Assembly: GCF_035594125.1 (NCBI RefSeq)
Contig: NW_026973669.1
Location: 174,501-238,500 of the forward strand
Origin: Scylla paramamosain
Lineage: Eukaryota; Arthropoda; Malacostraca; Decapoda; Portunidae
DNA length: 64,000 nucleotides
Reading direction: 5' to 3'
This document shows positions 12,668-26,120 of the stretch, in pieces (the stretch's first letter is position 1; each line of letters starts with the position of its first letter). The translations under genes and the position numbers were made by a program. The notes beneath the pieces are model-generated. The model ran no database searches. It was not told the DNA's origin and saw nothing but the letters and a program-made list of their open reading frames with translations.

Positions 12668-13550
12668 TAAATCCAGGGAGCAAGTTCTCTTTCAGGCAGA
12701 CGAGGTTGAATGTATAAGCAATTTTGACATTATTCAATTTCTGCTGTATCTTTTCAATTTGTCTAATCACTTCTATGTTAACGCCGTCTGTGTTTCCGAG
12801 GAGCTTTCCAAAAGTAGGTTGGTTGCTTGCAACATTTCATTCCTGCTTTGGGAACATCTTAAGGCGAAGTGAGGAGAACAGTTTTGTTTTTATTTTTATT
12901 TTTGATAGTCTTGCTAGCTGGCCTCTTTAGAGCCCGCCGAGATTTCTTGTAGATGTCAGAGTTATCCAGGTGGGGATGTGGTTTTTAGGAGAATAGTGAG
13001 TGCGCGTCCTTATATAGCGGTGTGCTGGAAAGTGGTTGGTCAGTAGTGGTTTTGGAGTGCGAGTAGCTGGTGGCTTTTCCTAATGGTGGGCTGTAGTTGT
13101 GCTTCTCCGTGCCGTCTTCTTTTGTGTGGGAAAAACTTATAGATCTTGAGCTTTGATGTTCATGGATGACTCTAAATCTGCGATGTAGAGTGCTTCCAGG
13201 AGTAGTAGACGGTGTGAGTCACTTTCACAATTTAATATCTTGGTTCCTTCTTCCAGGTGATGTTGCTTCAAAGGTGTTGTGTGTTGTGTACTATAATGGT
13301 TCTTTATTGCTCCATTCTGTAGGTGACATGTGAGGCGCCTAGACAGTTTTGTCCGTGTCATCCCGATGTCAGACTGAGCTTCACAGACCTCACTAGTGCA
13401 GGTGTGTTCGTTGATGACATGGTTTTCCTGTAGAGATGCTTGGGTAGTGGTTTGGCGATTCTTGGTTATCAGTTGTGATGTTTTCTTGGACTTGTAGTAG
13501 ACAGTGATGGCTATGGTGTTTTCTGGGTCTGTGGGCTTCACGTTATTGTA
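12665..13550 (-). mobile_element. Penelope-like element, 3' fragment
   Basis: The minus strand encodes the C-terminal part of a Penelope-like polyprotein (13137-13541). The linker TDPENTIAITVYYKSKKTS is followed by a GIY-YIG endonuclease region with a Cys-containing finger (CTSEVC), an IGMT core, the Arg-rich helix LSRRLTCHLQNGAIKNH, and the Glu and Asn positions LEALYI and MNIKA. The 3' untranslated part to 12665 shares a short conserved tail word (AYTFN) with the copy at 53640-54478. The reverse transcriptase is missing. The element is bounded by (TA)n at 12664 and a T run at 13559. Confidence 0.8.
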
Positions 13551-13672
13551 TATAATGTTTTTTTTTTTTTTTTATGACCCTTTCCTCAGTTTTGTACTCT
13601 GGGTAGCTGCGGTAGATGAGCTTCAAATGGTTTTGGTTACTGGCGGATCTTAGATGTAAGTGGTACCTTTAC

Positions 13673-14869
<1,197 letters not shown>

Positions 14870-14875
14870 CCACTG

Positions 14876-15092
<217 letters not shown>

Positions 15093-15130
15093 TATAGTCC
15101 TGTCTTTCACTCCCAACCACTTCTTTTTAG

Positions 15131-17538
15131 ATCAGCGATTGTGAGGAGTCCTGGTAAGGAAGCCCTGCCATGGCCGCCCCTGCTGCCGCCGCCGCTCCAG
15201 TGGATTATTCACGTCTCAAGCTGCTGTGCATCTTGGAGGGTCCGGGAGCAGCCGTGCTCTCATACGCCTTGAAATGCGGCACAAACAAGACCGCCTCTGT
15301 CACCCTCTTGCAGTACCTGACGAACCTTCCAGACACCTCAACGGCGAACTACCGCGCGCTCAAAGGTGAGCAGAAGAGGAAGGCGTTTACCCCCACTGAG
15401 AAAATTACTATTGCTGATGACCCCTCGTGCCAGAGCTTTGATATAACACTGCTTCACAAGTGCATAAGACTGGCCTGTGAAAATGTTGCAGGACTCAATG
15501 ATGCTGCTCGCTGGCAAGATAATACAGTGATGGAGGGCCTGCTCACAAAAATAAAAGCAGAGAGAAATGAATGTGTGCACGAGAGGCCTCAGATGACAAA
15601 TGAACAGCATTTTTTGGACAAAGTTGAGGAGCTTAAGAACCTCTTCATCAGAGCCCTTCAGGCTGTTAAAGAGAGGTACGGAGCCTCTGACGTTGAGACT
15701 ACAAACGTCAGAAACAACATAACAAGGCAGCTACAAGATATATTGGAGGCGTTTACTGAAAAGATAATCTTACAGATGAATTTTAATAAACGGCTCCGTT
15801 TCTTTAAGGAAGAGTCAGTGGATCATCTGAGAAATATCTACAAACAATTTGAATATTTTGACCCACTGTCCTTCCTCAGTGGATCCCCAGAAGAACGGGT
15901 CCACATCCAGACCGTATTTTCAAAACTTGTCCTTAAAGAACAACCGAAAGCCATTGAAATTGACTGTTTGCGTCTCTTAAAATTTTTAAGACCAAAGCCT
16001 GAGGGGTCGCAGCCCTCGCAGCCTATCCAGGACCAAAGACCACAACTTGCTGTAGTGAGCGGGGTGGCCGGGAGTGGCAAGACCACCCTGCTCACTTTCA
16101 TCTTGTCAGAGTGGCTCAAAGAAGAGTGTGATCGCCGCGTCAAACACCTGGAGGAATACGACATTGTCCTGCGCATTATGTGTCGGGACAGAGATGCACA
16201 AACTCTGGAGACATTCCTGGGCCTGGTCTTCCCGTCTAGTCTGTCAGTGTTTAATGAGCCTCTAGCGAACTTTTTAAAGCACTGTAAAGTGCTCTTCATC
16301 ATCGATGGTCTAGACGAAATGAACAGCACCTCCGAAAATCTCGTCAATGATATTCTGAGTATAAGCAAATATACCGGAAATTTTTCCATTCTCGCCGCCT
16401 CACGACCAGAACGAGTGTCCGACTTCTTGGCCCGCACGCGTCAGGACTATAAACAATGGCAGGTATCCATCGAAGGGATTCCTTTCAGAAAGAGAATGAA
16501 GTTTGCACTTCAGTACTGCACCTCCACAAACCAAGATAGGCTGAAGGAGCTGATAGTAAAAAAAAGCAACATGAAATTATTTGAGCTCCCACTCAATCTA
16601 ATATTCCTGGTTACATTATTTGAAGACAATCCTGATTGCATTAAGGAAAATACTACCCAGTCAAGCTTGTACACCAACATCCACGAATGGTGCACAGAAA
16701 AGCTGCACCACAGAATATCCGTGGACCCCACATGGGGGAAGAAGAGGCCACAGACCCGTAACACGAGGATAAAAAGAGTATTGAAAGTAATGTACCAAAT
16801 GGCGCTACAAGGGTTGCTGCAGGACAGACTGAGCCTCTCAGACGAAGACATCGAGCGGCTGGCGGATTGCTGCGAGAGAGAGGATCTGCCGACCCACCAA
16901 GTATTGGGAGCCTTCTTCATTCTGCGGTCGTCTGTCACTAACAGAGTAATCAAAAGAAAATATTACATACCACACAAAGGACTGCTGGAGTACTTCGCAG
17001 CTCAACATATCATGCAGTCCCTTCAGGATGGATCTCTTTCAGAATCAGGAGCTATTAGGAGCCTACTTCATTACGTCCTTCAGCCACAGACAAAACCTCT
17101 AGATCTTAAAGGTCTGCGTAACCTGTTCTGGCACGTGGCGGGCCTCTTGAGCACACCAGGGGCGCCAAAACGTCCCGAGGCTATCAAGGAAATATTAGAC
17201 TTGCTGGCGGAGACTGGCGCAGAATGGGATGAATGGATATCATTAGTGGAAGACACGCATTATAATGAAAACTTCCTGCAGGGCATCGCTCATCATGTGA
17301 CAGAAAACCCTCCTCTTGGTACTGTAAAGATAATAGATACAACACTGGCCAGCAGTGCAGCACTACTTCCTCATATTCCTCCAAGAAACGTGGAATTAAA
17401 ACTGGAGAACGAAACAGTTAATTTGAAGAATATTCATGCATTGACTGGTCATAACTGTAGTGCGTTGTATCTAAGTCACCATTTCAATTACCCCTGCCAG
17501 AAGCCCGCTTCGGACGCTGTCCTACGCGCCCTGGACAG
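15131..17538 (+). CDS. HEPN-NACHT (NLR-like) protein, exon 1
   Basis: Encodes the first 790 codons of an NLR-like STAND NTPase. The start at 15170 is in a strong context (GCCATGG). A polypyrimidine acceptor ends at 15130, so a non-coding upstream exon is likely. Residues 1-165 resemble the DZIP3-type HEPN fold: [12 protein letters not shown], then an R132-N-x3-H137 motif typical of HEPN domains, which in many families is RNase-active. Residues 290-410 are the NACHT core: Walker [10 protein letters not shown] (298-306), Walker [11 protein letters not shown] (375-384), and the sensor-like AASRPERV (about 407). The rest is helical NACHT-associated sequence, then the start of leucine-rich repeats. 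The exon ends at a GT donor (17539). Such proteins are usually cytosolic sensors of infection or stress; that role is inferred. Confidence 0.9.
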
Positions 17539-17555
17539 GTAAATTTTCATGAATA

Positions 17556-18034
17556 CAGGGTGTCCCGTGAGGAAAGTCATATGTCCACAGAAATGGAAGA
17601 TTAATTAATTATAAGTCGGAACTATTGCATTTTAACGTCACGTTTTAGAAGCTACAGGACATTTAAATATGAACCGGCAAGTGGCTGCACGCGGGCTGTT
17701 CCGCAACGTCCGGTTGATCGCTATCGCCATAATGTTTGTTCTGTTTTAGCTGTTGATAATCGTTGCAACGTTACATCGCGTTCTTGAATTCAATTTCATC
17801 TTTATGCAAATTTTGATGTGTAATCAAGTAGCACCCTGGGGATAGCAACGCCCACTATTGCTGCACTTTTTATCTCCCTTCGCTAAGCCAACTCTTAGCG
17901 CGTTCATAATTCTTAAATGCCTTATAACTTCTAAACCAAGGCATTAAAAGCATTTGGCCAAAGAACATTTCCAACACAGAATGACTTGATCTTTCATTTA
18001 TATGCACATGTGACTTTCCTCACGGAACACCTTG
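17556..18034. mobile_element. Mariner-type MITE in intron 1
   Basis: This 479-base element is flanked by TA on each side. Its terminal inverted repeats, starting CAGGGTGTCCCGTGAGGAAA on the left and matching in reverse complement at the right end (CAAGGTGTTCCGTGAGG), continue for about 30 bases. It has no open frame. TA target duplication and the CAGGGTGT start fit the Tc1/mariner superfamily. It lies 17 bases inside intron 1 of the NLR-like gene. Confidence 0.85.
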
Positions 18035-18047
18035 TATATCGATCCAT

Positions 18048-18170
<123 letters not shown>

Positions 18171-18223
18171 AAACATTAGGTATTTTATCAGATTCTTTTA
18201 GATACGAGTAGTTATTATTGTAG

Positions 18224-18287
18224 GTGCAGCAGCAGCAGCAATATCAACAATACCAACAGCGCCAGCTAAAGTAGTAGTAATAGCGGC

Positions 18288-18380
<93 letters not shown>

Positions 18381-18415
18381 TTTTGTTGTTGTTGTTGTTC
18401 TTGTTGCAGCAGCAT
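18224..18415. repeat. (AGC)n/(AGT)n trinucleotide cluster
   Basis: CAG/AGC units, then AGT units, then CAG units, then GTT units. Intronic. Confidence 0.93.
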
Positions 18416-18664
18416 AAGTTGTATTGGCAGTACGTGATGTTACTGCTGATTTGGTTATTGTTGTCTATATATTAATACGCTTGTGCCTTCGTTTCTCCTT
18501 GTATCACGCCTTGTTATCATCATATCTACACATTATGACTAAGTCCTCTACACCTCCTTCCTCCTTTTTCCTCCTTCTACACTTTATCCTCCTCTCCTCC
18601 TCATCTTCTATGCTTTATTATCATTTATACAGATTTTGACAAAGTCCTCTACAACAAAACCTCC

Positions 18665-19043
<379 letters not shown>

Positions 19044-19432
19044 GTATTTTTTTATCACTTTTTTATCATTTTTTTTTTTATCAATGTGTCACTTACCTCC
19101 TCCCCTCTTGCTCTCACTCATATCTCGGTCTATCTCCGGACCCGTGGATATAATATGTGTACCACGATATGACAATTTAACCCTTACATCGTTTGATATG
19201 AGGAGGAGGAAGAGAAGGGGGGGCAGGAGGAGCAGGAAGAAGTGTGGAAGATGAAAGGAAGGAGGAGGTGCACCGGACTTAGTTAGAATGTATAGATATG
19301 ATGATACCAATAAGTGCAAGAGGAGGAGGAGGAGGAGGAGGAAGGCAGAGGTGTACAGGACTTAGAATGTGTAGATATGATGATAACACACGGAGCAACG
19401 AAGTTACAAGCATATTAATATATAATACGATA

Positions 19433-19442
19433 ATAATATAAT

Positions 19443-19521
<79 letters not shown>

Positions 19522-19615
19522 TGATAATAATAAAACAGTAACATTCGATGATATTAATGGCAATAGTATTATTATTATTATTATTAGTAGTAGTAGTAGT
19601 AGTAGTAGTAAATAG

Positions 19616-19692
<77 letters not shown>

Positions 19693-19693
19693 C

Positions 19694-19724
<31 letters not shown>
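19433..19724. repeat. Compound TAA/AGT/GA/GT microsatellites
   Basis: A (TAA)n tract at 19441-19518 is followed by (ATT)n, (AGT)n, (GA)n (19618-19690) and (GT)n (19695-19724). The last runs straight into the acceptor of exon 2. Confidence 0.95.
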
Positions 19725-19725
<1 letters not shown>

Positions 19726-19730
19726 AACAG

Positions 19731-19912
19731 TTCAAAGCAACGCCGTTGCAGGAGTCACCTCATCCGGTTCCTGGGTCACCTGAGTGCTGGCTGCCTGGCG
19801 CTGCTCCCTCAATCCCTTACGAAGCTTTACCTGGCTCTACCTACCGATCAGTACGCTGGCAGCCTCCTAGCAGCCCTCAGCGGAACTGTCCCATCTAAAC
19901 TGTATTTCCTTT
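19731..19912 (+). CDS. HEPN-NACHT protein, exon 2 (LRR-like)
   Basis: Exon 2 follows a CAACAG acceptor that sits directly on a (GT)n tract. It joins the AG left over from exon 1 as a Ser codon and reads open for 60 codons, including SLTKLYLALPTDQYAGSLL. Leucine spacing suggests a degenerate leucine-rich repeat, as expected after a NACHT domain. The donor is GTGAGTGT at 19913. Without splicing the frame runs on only a few codons to TAA, which supports the donor. Confidence 0.75.
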
Positions 19913-19939
19913 GTGAGTGTGTGATGCTTTAAATTAAAA

Positions 19940-20063
19940 TGGAATGGGATGCTAGGTGGAAATAGGTAAGTATGTTTCTTTGTTTCACACAGAGGCTGCC
20001 ATGTGTAGGCCTGATGGCTCCGTGCATCTTCCCTTATTTTCTTTTGTTCTTATGTTCTTATGT
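19940..20063 (+). mobile_element. CR1-type 3' tail in intron 2
   Basis: Matches the 3' terminus of family B: GGAAATAGGTAAGTATG, GGCTGCCATGTGTAGGCCTG, and the terminal TTATGTTCTTATGT repeat. The sequence is diverged from the copies at 42 kb and 56 kb. Only the untranslated tail is present. Confidence 0.75.
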
Positions 20064-20189
20064 ACAGTGATCCCTAAAGTTTTTTTGGAACTCTTGCTCA
20101 GATACTCTTCATAAACTGAATGAAAATGTGTGACAGTATGTGTGTGTGTATGTGTGTGTTCGGGGTTTGAGTTGGCGATGTCCTTACAG

Positions 20190-20343
20190 ACATACATGTC
20201 CCCATGGAGATGGTAACACCAGAGACGCTTACATCGCCACTGCCTGATGTCCACAGTGTGATCCTGATCTTGTCTGATGTGAACAAGAGCGTGATAAATG
20301 AAGCTTGTCAAGTGGCGGCAGCTCTCCAGCCTAGAAAAAGAGG
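20190..20343 (+). CDS. HEPN-NACHT protein, exon 3 (LRR-like)
   Basis: The acceptor CCTTACAG at 20182-20189 restores the split Tyr codon from exon 2. The exon reads open for 50 codons (for example PLPDVHSVILILSDVNKSV). It ends at AGG|GTGAGT, leaving two bases for the next exon. The pattern is of one LRR-like unit per exon, of 154 bases. No motif beyond leucine/isoleucine spacing is seen. The phase match on both sides is the main evidence. Confidence 0.7.
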
Positions 20344-20355
20344 GTGAGTGTGAAA

Positions 20356-20360
<5 letters not shown>

Positions 20361-20436
<76 letters not shown>
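20361..20436. repeat. (CT)n microsatellite (intron 3)
   Basis: Pure CT tract 17 bases after the exon 3 donor. Confidence 0.97.
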
Positions 20437-20439
<3 letters not shown>

Positions 20440-20751
20440 AAACCAACAAATTTGCAAAAAGTTAATTTAGTTTCCACTTTCGTACCGGCCATTATAAAAG
20501 AAAATATATATTGATTAAATAACATATATATGTAATTTAGTAATTCCAAACAAGAAGTCAAGAATGAAAAGAAAGAAATGCCAATAAATATGAATACCGT
20601 ACCAGCATTGAAAAGCAAATAAAAGTACAGTTAACGTACAAGAGTAAATTTACAAATACATTTATTCCTATAGAAAAGAAGAAAAAAAAAAACGCAAACA
20701 AAAGAAAATCGATCGCACTTTTAACCACATCGTTCTCATTTTCCCTTCCAG

Positions 20752-20937
20752 GTATCGTGCCATCAGGTTTCCCCGCGGCAAGATGAAGACAGCAGAGTGG
20801 CGGGAACTACTGCACCACCTCGCGGCTGCTAAGGTCACGGTAGAACGTATAGAGATATCAGAGGGAACTATCGCGAAGAAGGAGGAGAGAGAGCTGCAGG
20901 GCCTCGCTGAAAATTTGCTGCGGTGCAGGTTTTGGAG
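20752..20937 (+). CDS. HEPN-NACHT protein, exon 4 (LRR-like)
   Basis: Acceptor TTTTCCCTTCCAG. The first base completes a Gly codon from exon 3, then 61 open codons follow (AEWRELLHHLAAAKVTVERI, ending ENLLRCRFW). The donor AG|GTGAGT at 20938 runs straight into (GT)n. Composition and spacing again fit a degenerate leucine-rich repeat. The exon leaves two bases for a further exon that is not certain. An in-phase acceptor at 22290 would add 113 codons and a stop, but that sequence looks like LINE ORF1. Confidence 0.7.

Positions 20938-20943
<6 letters not shown>

Positions 20944-20993
<50 letters not shown>
20944..20993. repeat. (GT)n microsatellite
   Basis: Directly follows the exon 4 splice donor. 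Confidence 0.97.
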
Positions 20994-20995
<2 letters not shown>

Positions 20996-20996
<1 letters not shown>

Positions 20997-21300
20997 CATA
21001 AGAACCTAAGAAAATGAGGAAAGCTGCAAGAAGCCATCAGGCCCACAGGTGGCAGCCCTTGCAGGAAACAAAGTTACATAGTATTTCCACTATCTTCTGC
21101 ATTCATAAATTTGTTTAATATTCTGTTAAAGCTACTTAATGACTCAGCACTAACAACCTGATTACTGAGTCCATTCCATTCATCTACCGCTCTATTTGAA
21201 AATCAATTCCTTCCTATGTCTTTTCAAAAATCCAATTATTTCAACCTGTGTGCATCATTACCCTTGGTTTCTCCCACACAGACACCATAAGGATGATTAT
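20996..21300 (-). mobile_element. CR1-type 3' tail, minus strand
   Basis: Starts with ATAAGAACCTAAGAAA and continues through GGAAAGCTGCAAGAAGCC and the block for a variant of SNRAVDEWN (TGATTACTGAGTCCATTCC). It is homologous to family B but clearly diverged from the 42-kb and 56-kb copies, so it is a subfamily or an older copy. Confidence 0.75.
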
Positions 21301-22289
<989 letters not shown>

Positions 22290-22290
22290 G

Positions 22291-22630
22291 CCCTGCGCCG
22301 ATGGGTGTATGTTCTAGCTCCATGCCTATGAGTAAGAACAGTTTCATGGTCTCCCCTGTGGACAGTAAGGGCGTCATTAATGAGTCCTGCGAGACCCGGA
22401 AGAGAATTGTTTATGCAAAAAAGATGAAGATGAAGGTTCTTCTTGGCGACGTTGACAGGCCTTGTTTATCTCTCACTCCTAACCACAACATGGCCGACGT
22501 CCGCCCGCCCAAGAAACAAAGGAACAACTCGACCAACCCGGATGGTACTCCTATCCCCAAGGACTCGCCATCCCTGATTTCAGAGTCCAGCCCACACCAG
22601 ACACAGGCCTTGCATAAAGCAACAGGCTAA
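22291..22630 (+). CDS. Possible LINE C ORF1 start or terminal exon
   Basis: An open frame of 110 codons from ATG 22301. It includes a second ATG in good context ([13 protein letters not shown]), followed by Pro/Ser-rich sequence, and stops at 22628. Two readings compete. The first is the start of a gag-like ORF1 of the LINE whose endonuclease and reverse transcriptase lie at 24537-26120 on the same strand. The second is a last exon of the HEPN-NACHT gene, since the acceptor at 22290 is in the correct phase. The composition favours the LINE. Confidence 0.4.
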
Positions 22631-22911
22631 CAGACTTCCGGCCTGCTCCTCCTCCTCAACACAGTGCCTGATCAAATGCCTGTCAACGACTGCCTTCTCA
22701 CCCACGCTTCTGCCAGCCGTCTAGACATCAGCATTCTCGCACTTGTCCAGCACAGCTGCCTCTGCTGAGCCAGATCCGTCCCATGCTCCTGCCCCATCTG
22801 CTACACTCCCTGCCCCCTAGTGCTGCTCCCCCTGCAGCTCCTGAGAGAGGGACTCATTAGCCTGCTGTCCCAGCTGCTACTACCACAACACAAGCTGACC
22901 AGAGCGCGACC

Positions 22912-22955
22912 TTACAGCACATCATTAAGCTCAGGAGCTTAATGATGTGCTGTAA
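22912..22955. repeat. Perfect 20-bp hairpin
   Basis: Arms TTACAGCACATCATTAAGCT (22912-22931) and its exact reverse complement (22936-22955), with a CAGG loop. It lies in Pro-rich ORF1-like sequence. Confidence 0.95.
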
Positions 22956-23143
22956 AGTTAGTGCAAATGTCAAGGACTTGAATGAAAGGGTCAATGCTCT
23001 TGGAACAACGTCAACGTGCAGAGACCAGCCCTGAGCAGATCGTGGTTCCTGCCCCAGTCGATAAGTCCCGGCCTGCCCCGAGTGGTCATCCCGAGCACAT
23101 GCCAACGTGTACATGTCGTGCTTGCAATGTTGCACGCAAGATC

Positions 23144-24140
23144 AATTAATTATTATACAGATGGCCCGAGGGTGATATTAGACACTGATCATTTTTAATG
23201 TTTAATTAAAATTAAGTACAAAATCAGTTTCCATGAAGCAACTTGCAATTTATCTGCCACTTAGTTCAATCACCAAATTCAACTTACATTTAATGCGTCA
23301 AACTTCAATATTCATGTCAGCAGCATCATACACAGTACACAAAAACAAAATACAAACATTCTATAACTAAATATCAAGATAACACAATCATTCTATAATC
23401 CTATAAGTTTATTTATTAAATAAATAAACTTATAAAAATTTCCAAGGCTGCATCACACAACCTTTAAGTTCTACTCACAAACAAGATGTGTCACTCCATC
23501 TCCTCCCAGCCTCTCTGGTCTGGGACTAGAACCTCTGCCTCTCAGTCTGTTACTGAATTATTCCTATTTTACACACTATAATATACCCACACGCTTCTAC
23601 CGATGATCTGTCCATTAGGCGTGGTGATTCATGCACTCTAACCAGTCACTCACTATATTTGACCTTTTGACCAATCTGACAATATATCCTTAACCAATCA
23701 AATCAAAAATTAAAACAAGGTTCAAAGCGGAGTGTACGAGTATGTAGGCGTTGATATGTTTCCATAGGTTGACTTATTTTCCTTGGTAATTTACTTTCCC
23801 TTTCAGGCTCCACCTTTCCTATCGCTCTGCCTCCTTGATACGGAACCCTGTTAATCCTCTTTTCACGGTAGTAGTGACCCGCTTCGTTTTTGTTGTTTTG
23901 GCTATGGGATCGTTTGCTATCCCATTATTCCTGTAGTTCCGGCCTCGTGTTTTGCTCTTTCTGGTTCCCTAGTCCTGGACATCTCACAGGAAGGTGTAAA
24001 TTACCCTTCCGGAAAGAACCGGCTTGTTGTTTATCTGCTTCTGTTATTTATTCTACTTTCTTCTTTCTTCTCTCTTCTTTTCTTCTTTCTTTTTCTTTAT
24101 TTTCTCTTCTTTCTTCTCTCTTGTTTCTTCATTATGTAAT
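23144..24140. other. No gene seen; insertion or intron-like block
   Basis: Between two ORF1-like segments lies AT-rich sequence. It has a perfect palindrome (arms 23402-23417 and 23419-23434, one-base spacer), ending in a long pyrimidine-rich run (24030-24130) and TTCAG. It could be an intron or an inserted element of unknown class. Confidence 0.45.
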
Positions 24141-24146
24141 ATACTG

Positions 24147-24536
24147 ATGCGTTCAGGGTTACAAGATATACAGCCCCAGCCTGTGCCTCCCCCCCCCCAG
24201 TCTCCACCCTTGCCAGCCCCAGCCCAGCCCCTGCCTGTGCTGATCCATTCCCCTCCACAGTCTGTTTCCTTTTCTGAAGATGTATATCCGGAGTCCGACT
24301 ATAATGCCATGGACGCTGCTAATGAGGACAAGCCTGCTGACAGAGTTGTGTCTGTCATCGCCGTGAATCTCGAGGTTCCTCAAAGGGGTGGGGAACAGTG
24401 TCCCTCTCCTGCTACTCCCCGGACTGAACTGTATGACTTAGAAATGGAAGTGCGACAGGTGACTTCATTGGCTGAGCAGTTGGCTCAGCTATATCAACGA
24501 CTCCCTTCCATAGGCACTACTGTCCAGTTCACATAA
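24147..24536 (+). CDS. LINE C ORF1-like segment
   Basis: 130 codons from ATG 24147, very Pro/Gln-rich at first (QPQPVPPPPQSPPLPAPAQP), then acidic, ending in a short possible coiled coil (EVRQVTSLAEQLAQLYQRL). It stops just before the endonuclease region of the same strand. Its position and composition fit the end of a LINE gag-like ORF1. No zinc knuckle is seen. Confidence 0.5.
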   Translation: MRSGLQDIQPQPVPPPPQSPPLPAPAQPLPVLIHSPPQSVSFSEDVYPESDYNAMDAANEDKPADRVVSVIAVNLEVPQRGGEQCPSPATPRTELYDLEMEVRQVTSLAEQLAQLYQRLPSIGTTVQFT

Positions 24537-26120
24537 TGCACGGTAAGTCTTTTCGTCTTCACTGACCTCCATGTTCATGTGCTATTATTCTGTCCTGATC
24601 ATCACACACAGGAGCTGGAACTACGGGTTTATACTTCCTCCTACACTCTTGATTGTGATTGTGATGGGAGCAGTAGGGGTTTGGTTACTTATGTTAAACA
24701 AGTGTCTCTATTAAGGGTATTAGTGTTTCTGAGGGCATGGAGTGCATGACTGTCTGTCTCCACAATATGGGCGAAGTTGTGTTTTTGTTAACATCTATTG
24801 ACATGCAGGAGCCTTTGATATGTTCTAGAGAAGCAGACTGTTCTTATAGGTAATTTTAATGCTCGGCACAAGGACTTAGGTATTCACCATATCATCAATG
24901 CCAATGGTGTTCGTTGGAAAGCTTTCCTTGATACCACGAACACAGCTGTCATAACTGGGTAAAATATCCCTATTCATGTTCAGGGCGGTAGGCTACATTA
25001 TGTGGTCCTCCTTAATATGCCAACATTTACTCATGCAACCTCTCTTGACAGGTCTCTTCTGAGTGACCACTTCGCGCTGGAAACCACCTTCTGTGTCCCT
25101 ACCTCCCCGCTGTGTCTAGGAAGCTTCTTAGCGTCCCCAGTGATCAGATGCCACTACTTGTCCTTCATTTCACCACGTGGTACTCCAGCATGCATGGTTC
25201 CTTCATCGATCCTACCGCGCTTTACAAGGGGCTCCTGAATGCCATCGAGGGATTCGTTGGTGCCACATTAACTCCACCCAGGCCCCAGAGGTCATGTTCT
25301 CGGTCCTAACCCAACGACCCCCAGGTTCTCCAATGTCAACAGATACTCGCTGCCTGTCAGAGGCGGTGGCAGAATGACTGATGACCGTGAGGCTCGGAAG
25401 GCCATGGTTACCGTGGCCCGACACTTTACTGAGTTCCAATAACAGGCAAGGAAGAGATACTGGGATGCTTTCCTGTGTCGTATGAGCAGAACCCGGTCTC
25501 AGCAGGAGGTGTGGCTTCATGTGAACAAAATTAGAGACAAGTCCAGGCATCAGATCAATGATCGTGACCCAGTCGGCAAAGCACAGGAACTTATTATGCA
25601 GTGGAAGCAAGCCTCTTTGGTGGATGGCCTCCCTGCTACTTGACCTGTACTCCCTGCACTGTACTCCCTGTACTTGACCTGCTCAACATGCTATTTACCT
25701 TAGGCCAGCTGCAAGCTGCTTGGAAAGCTGCATTTATGATTCCCATCCCCAAAGGCAATTGTACCTTTCGTTCCATGTCCCTCACAAGCTGTTTGTGTAA
25801 GATGATGGAAAGAGAAATACTAAATAGGCTTTTATACAAAGTGGGCCATGGCCTTTCTCGAAACATGCATGGTTTCTTAAAAGGTCATTCCACTAGCCAC
25901 TGTTTTGTGAAATGTCTTAGTAAGAAGATGCTACTTGTAGAGGTTTCAATGATCTCAAGAGGGCCTTTGATAGGGCCAATAAAGCTCTTGTACTGGAAGA
26001 AATTGTTCTAAAGGGTGTCAAAGGCAAATTATTAGGTTCGGTTAGGGACTACTTGTATGATTGGCACAAGTTCGGTTACAAGATTCAGTATCCTCTGTGG
26101 AACCCCTGTGGAAGGATGGC
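24537..26120 (+). mobile_element. LINE C: decayed endonuclease and RT
   Basis: Frame-shifted plus-strand coding. An AP-type endonuclease tail reads IGNFNARHKDLG, then a LSDHFALE block (near 24850-25080). A reverse transcriptase follows, with PIPKGN, CLCKMMEREILN and LKRAFDRANKAL motifs (near 25740-25990). The NFNAR and LSDHF spelling suggests an I/Nimb-type clade distinct from families A and B. Stops and shifts are numerous. It is cut off at 26120 by family A sequence. Confidence 0.7.

Noticed and set aside
15838..16437. 199-codon minus-strand frame under the NACHT domain
   Set aside because: Antisense shadow of a clearly coding exon; no domain recognised.
22291..22630. In-phase terminal exon for the HEPN-NACHT gene
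   Set aside because: The acceptor and phase fit, but the composition and the same-strand LINE downstream favour ORF1; phase agreement has a one-in-three chance.
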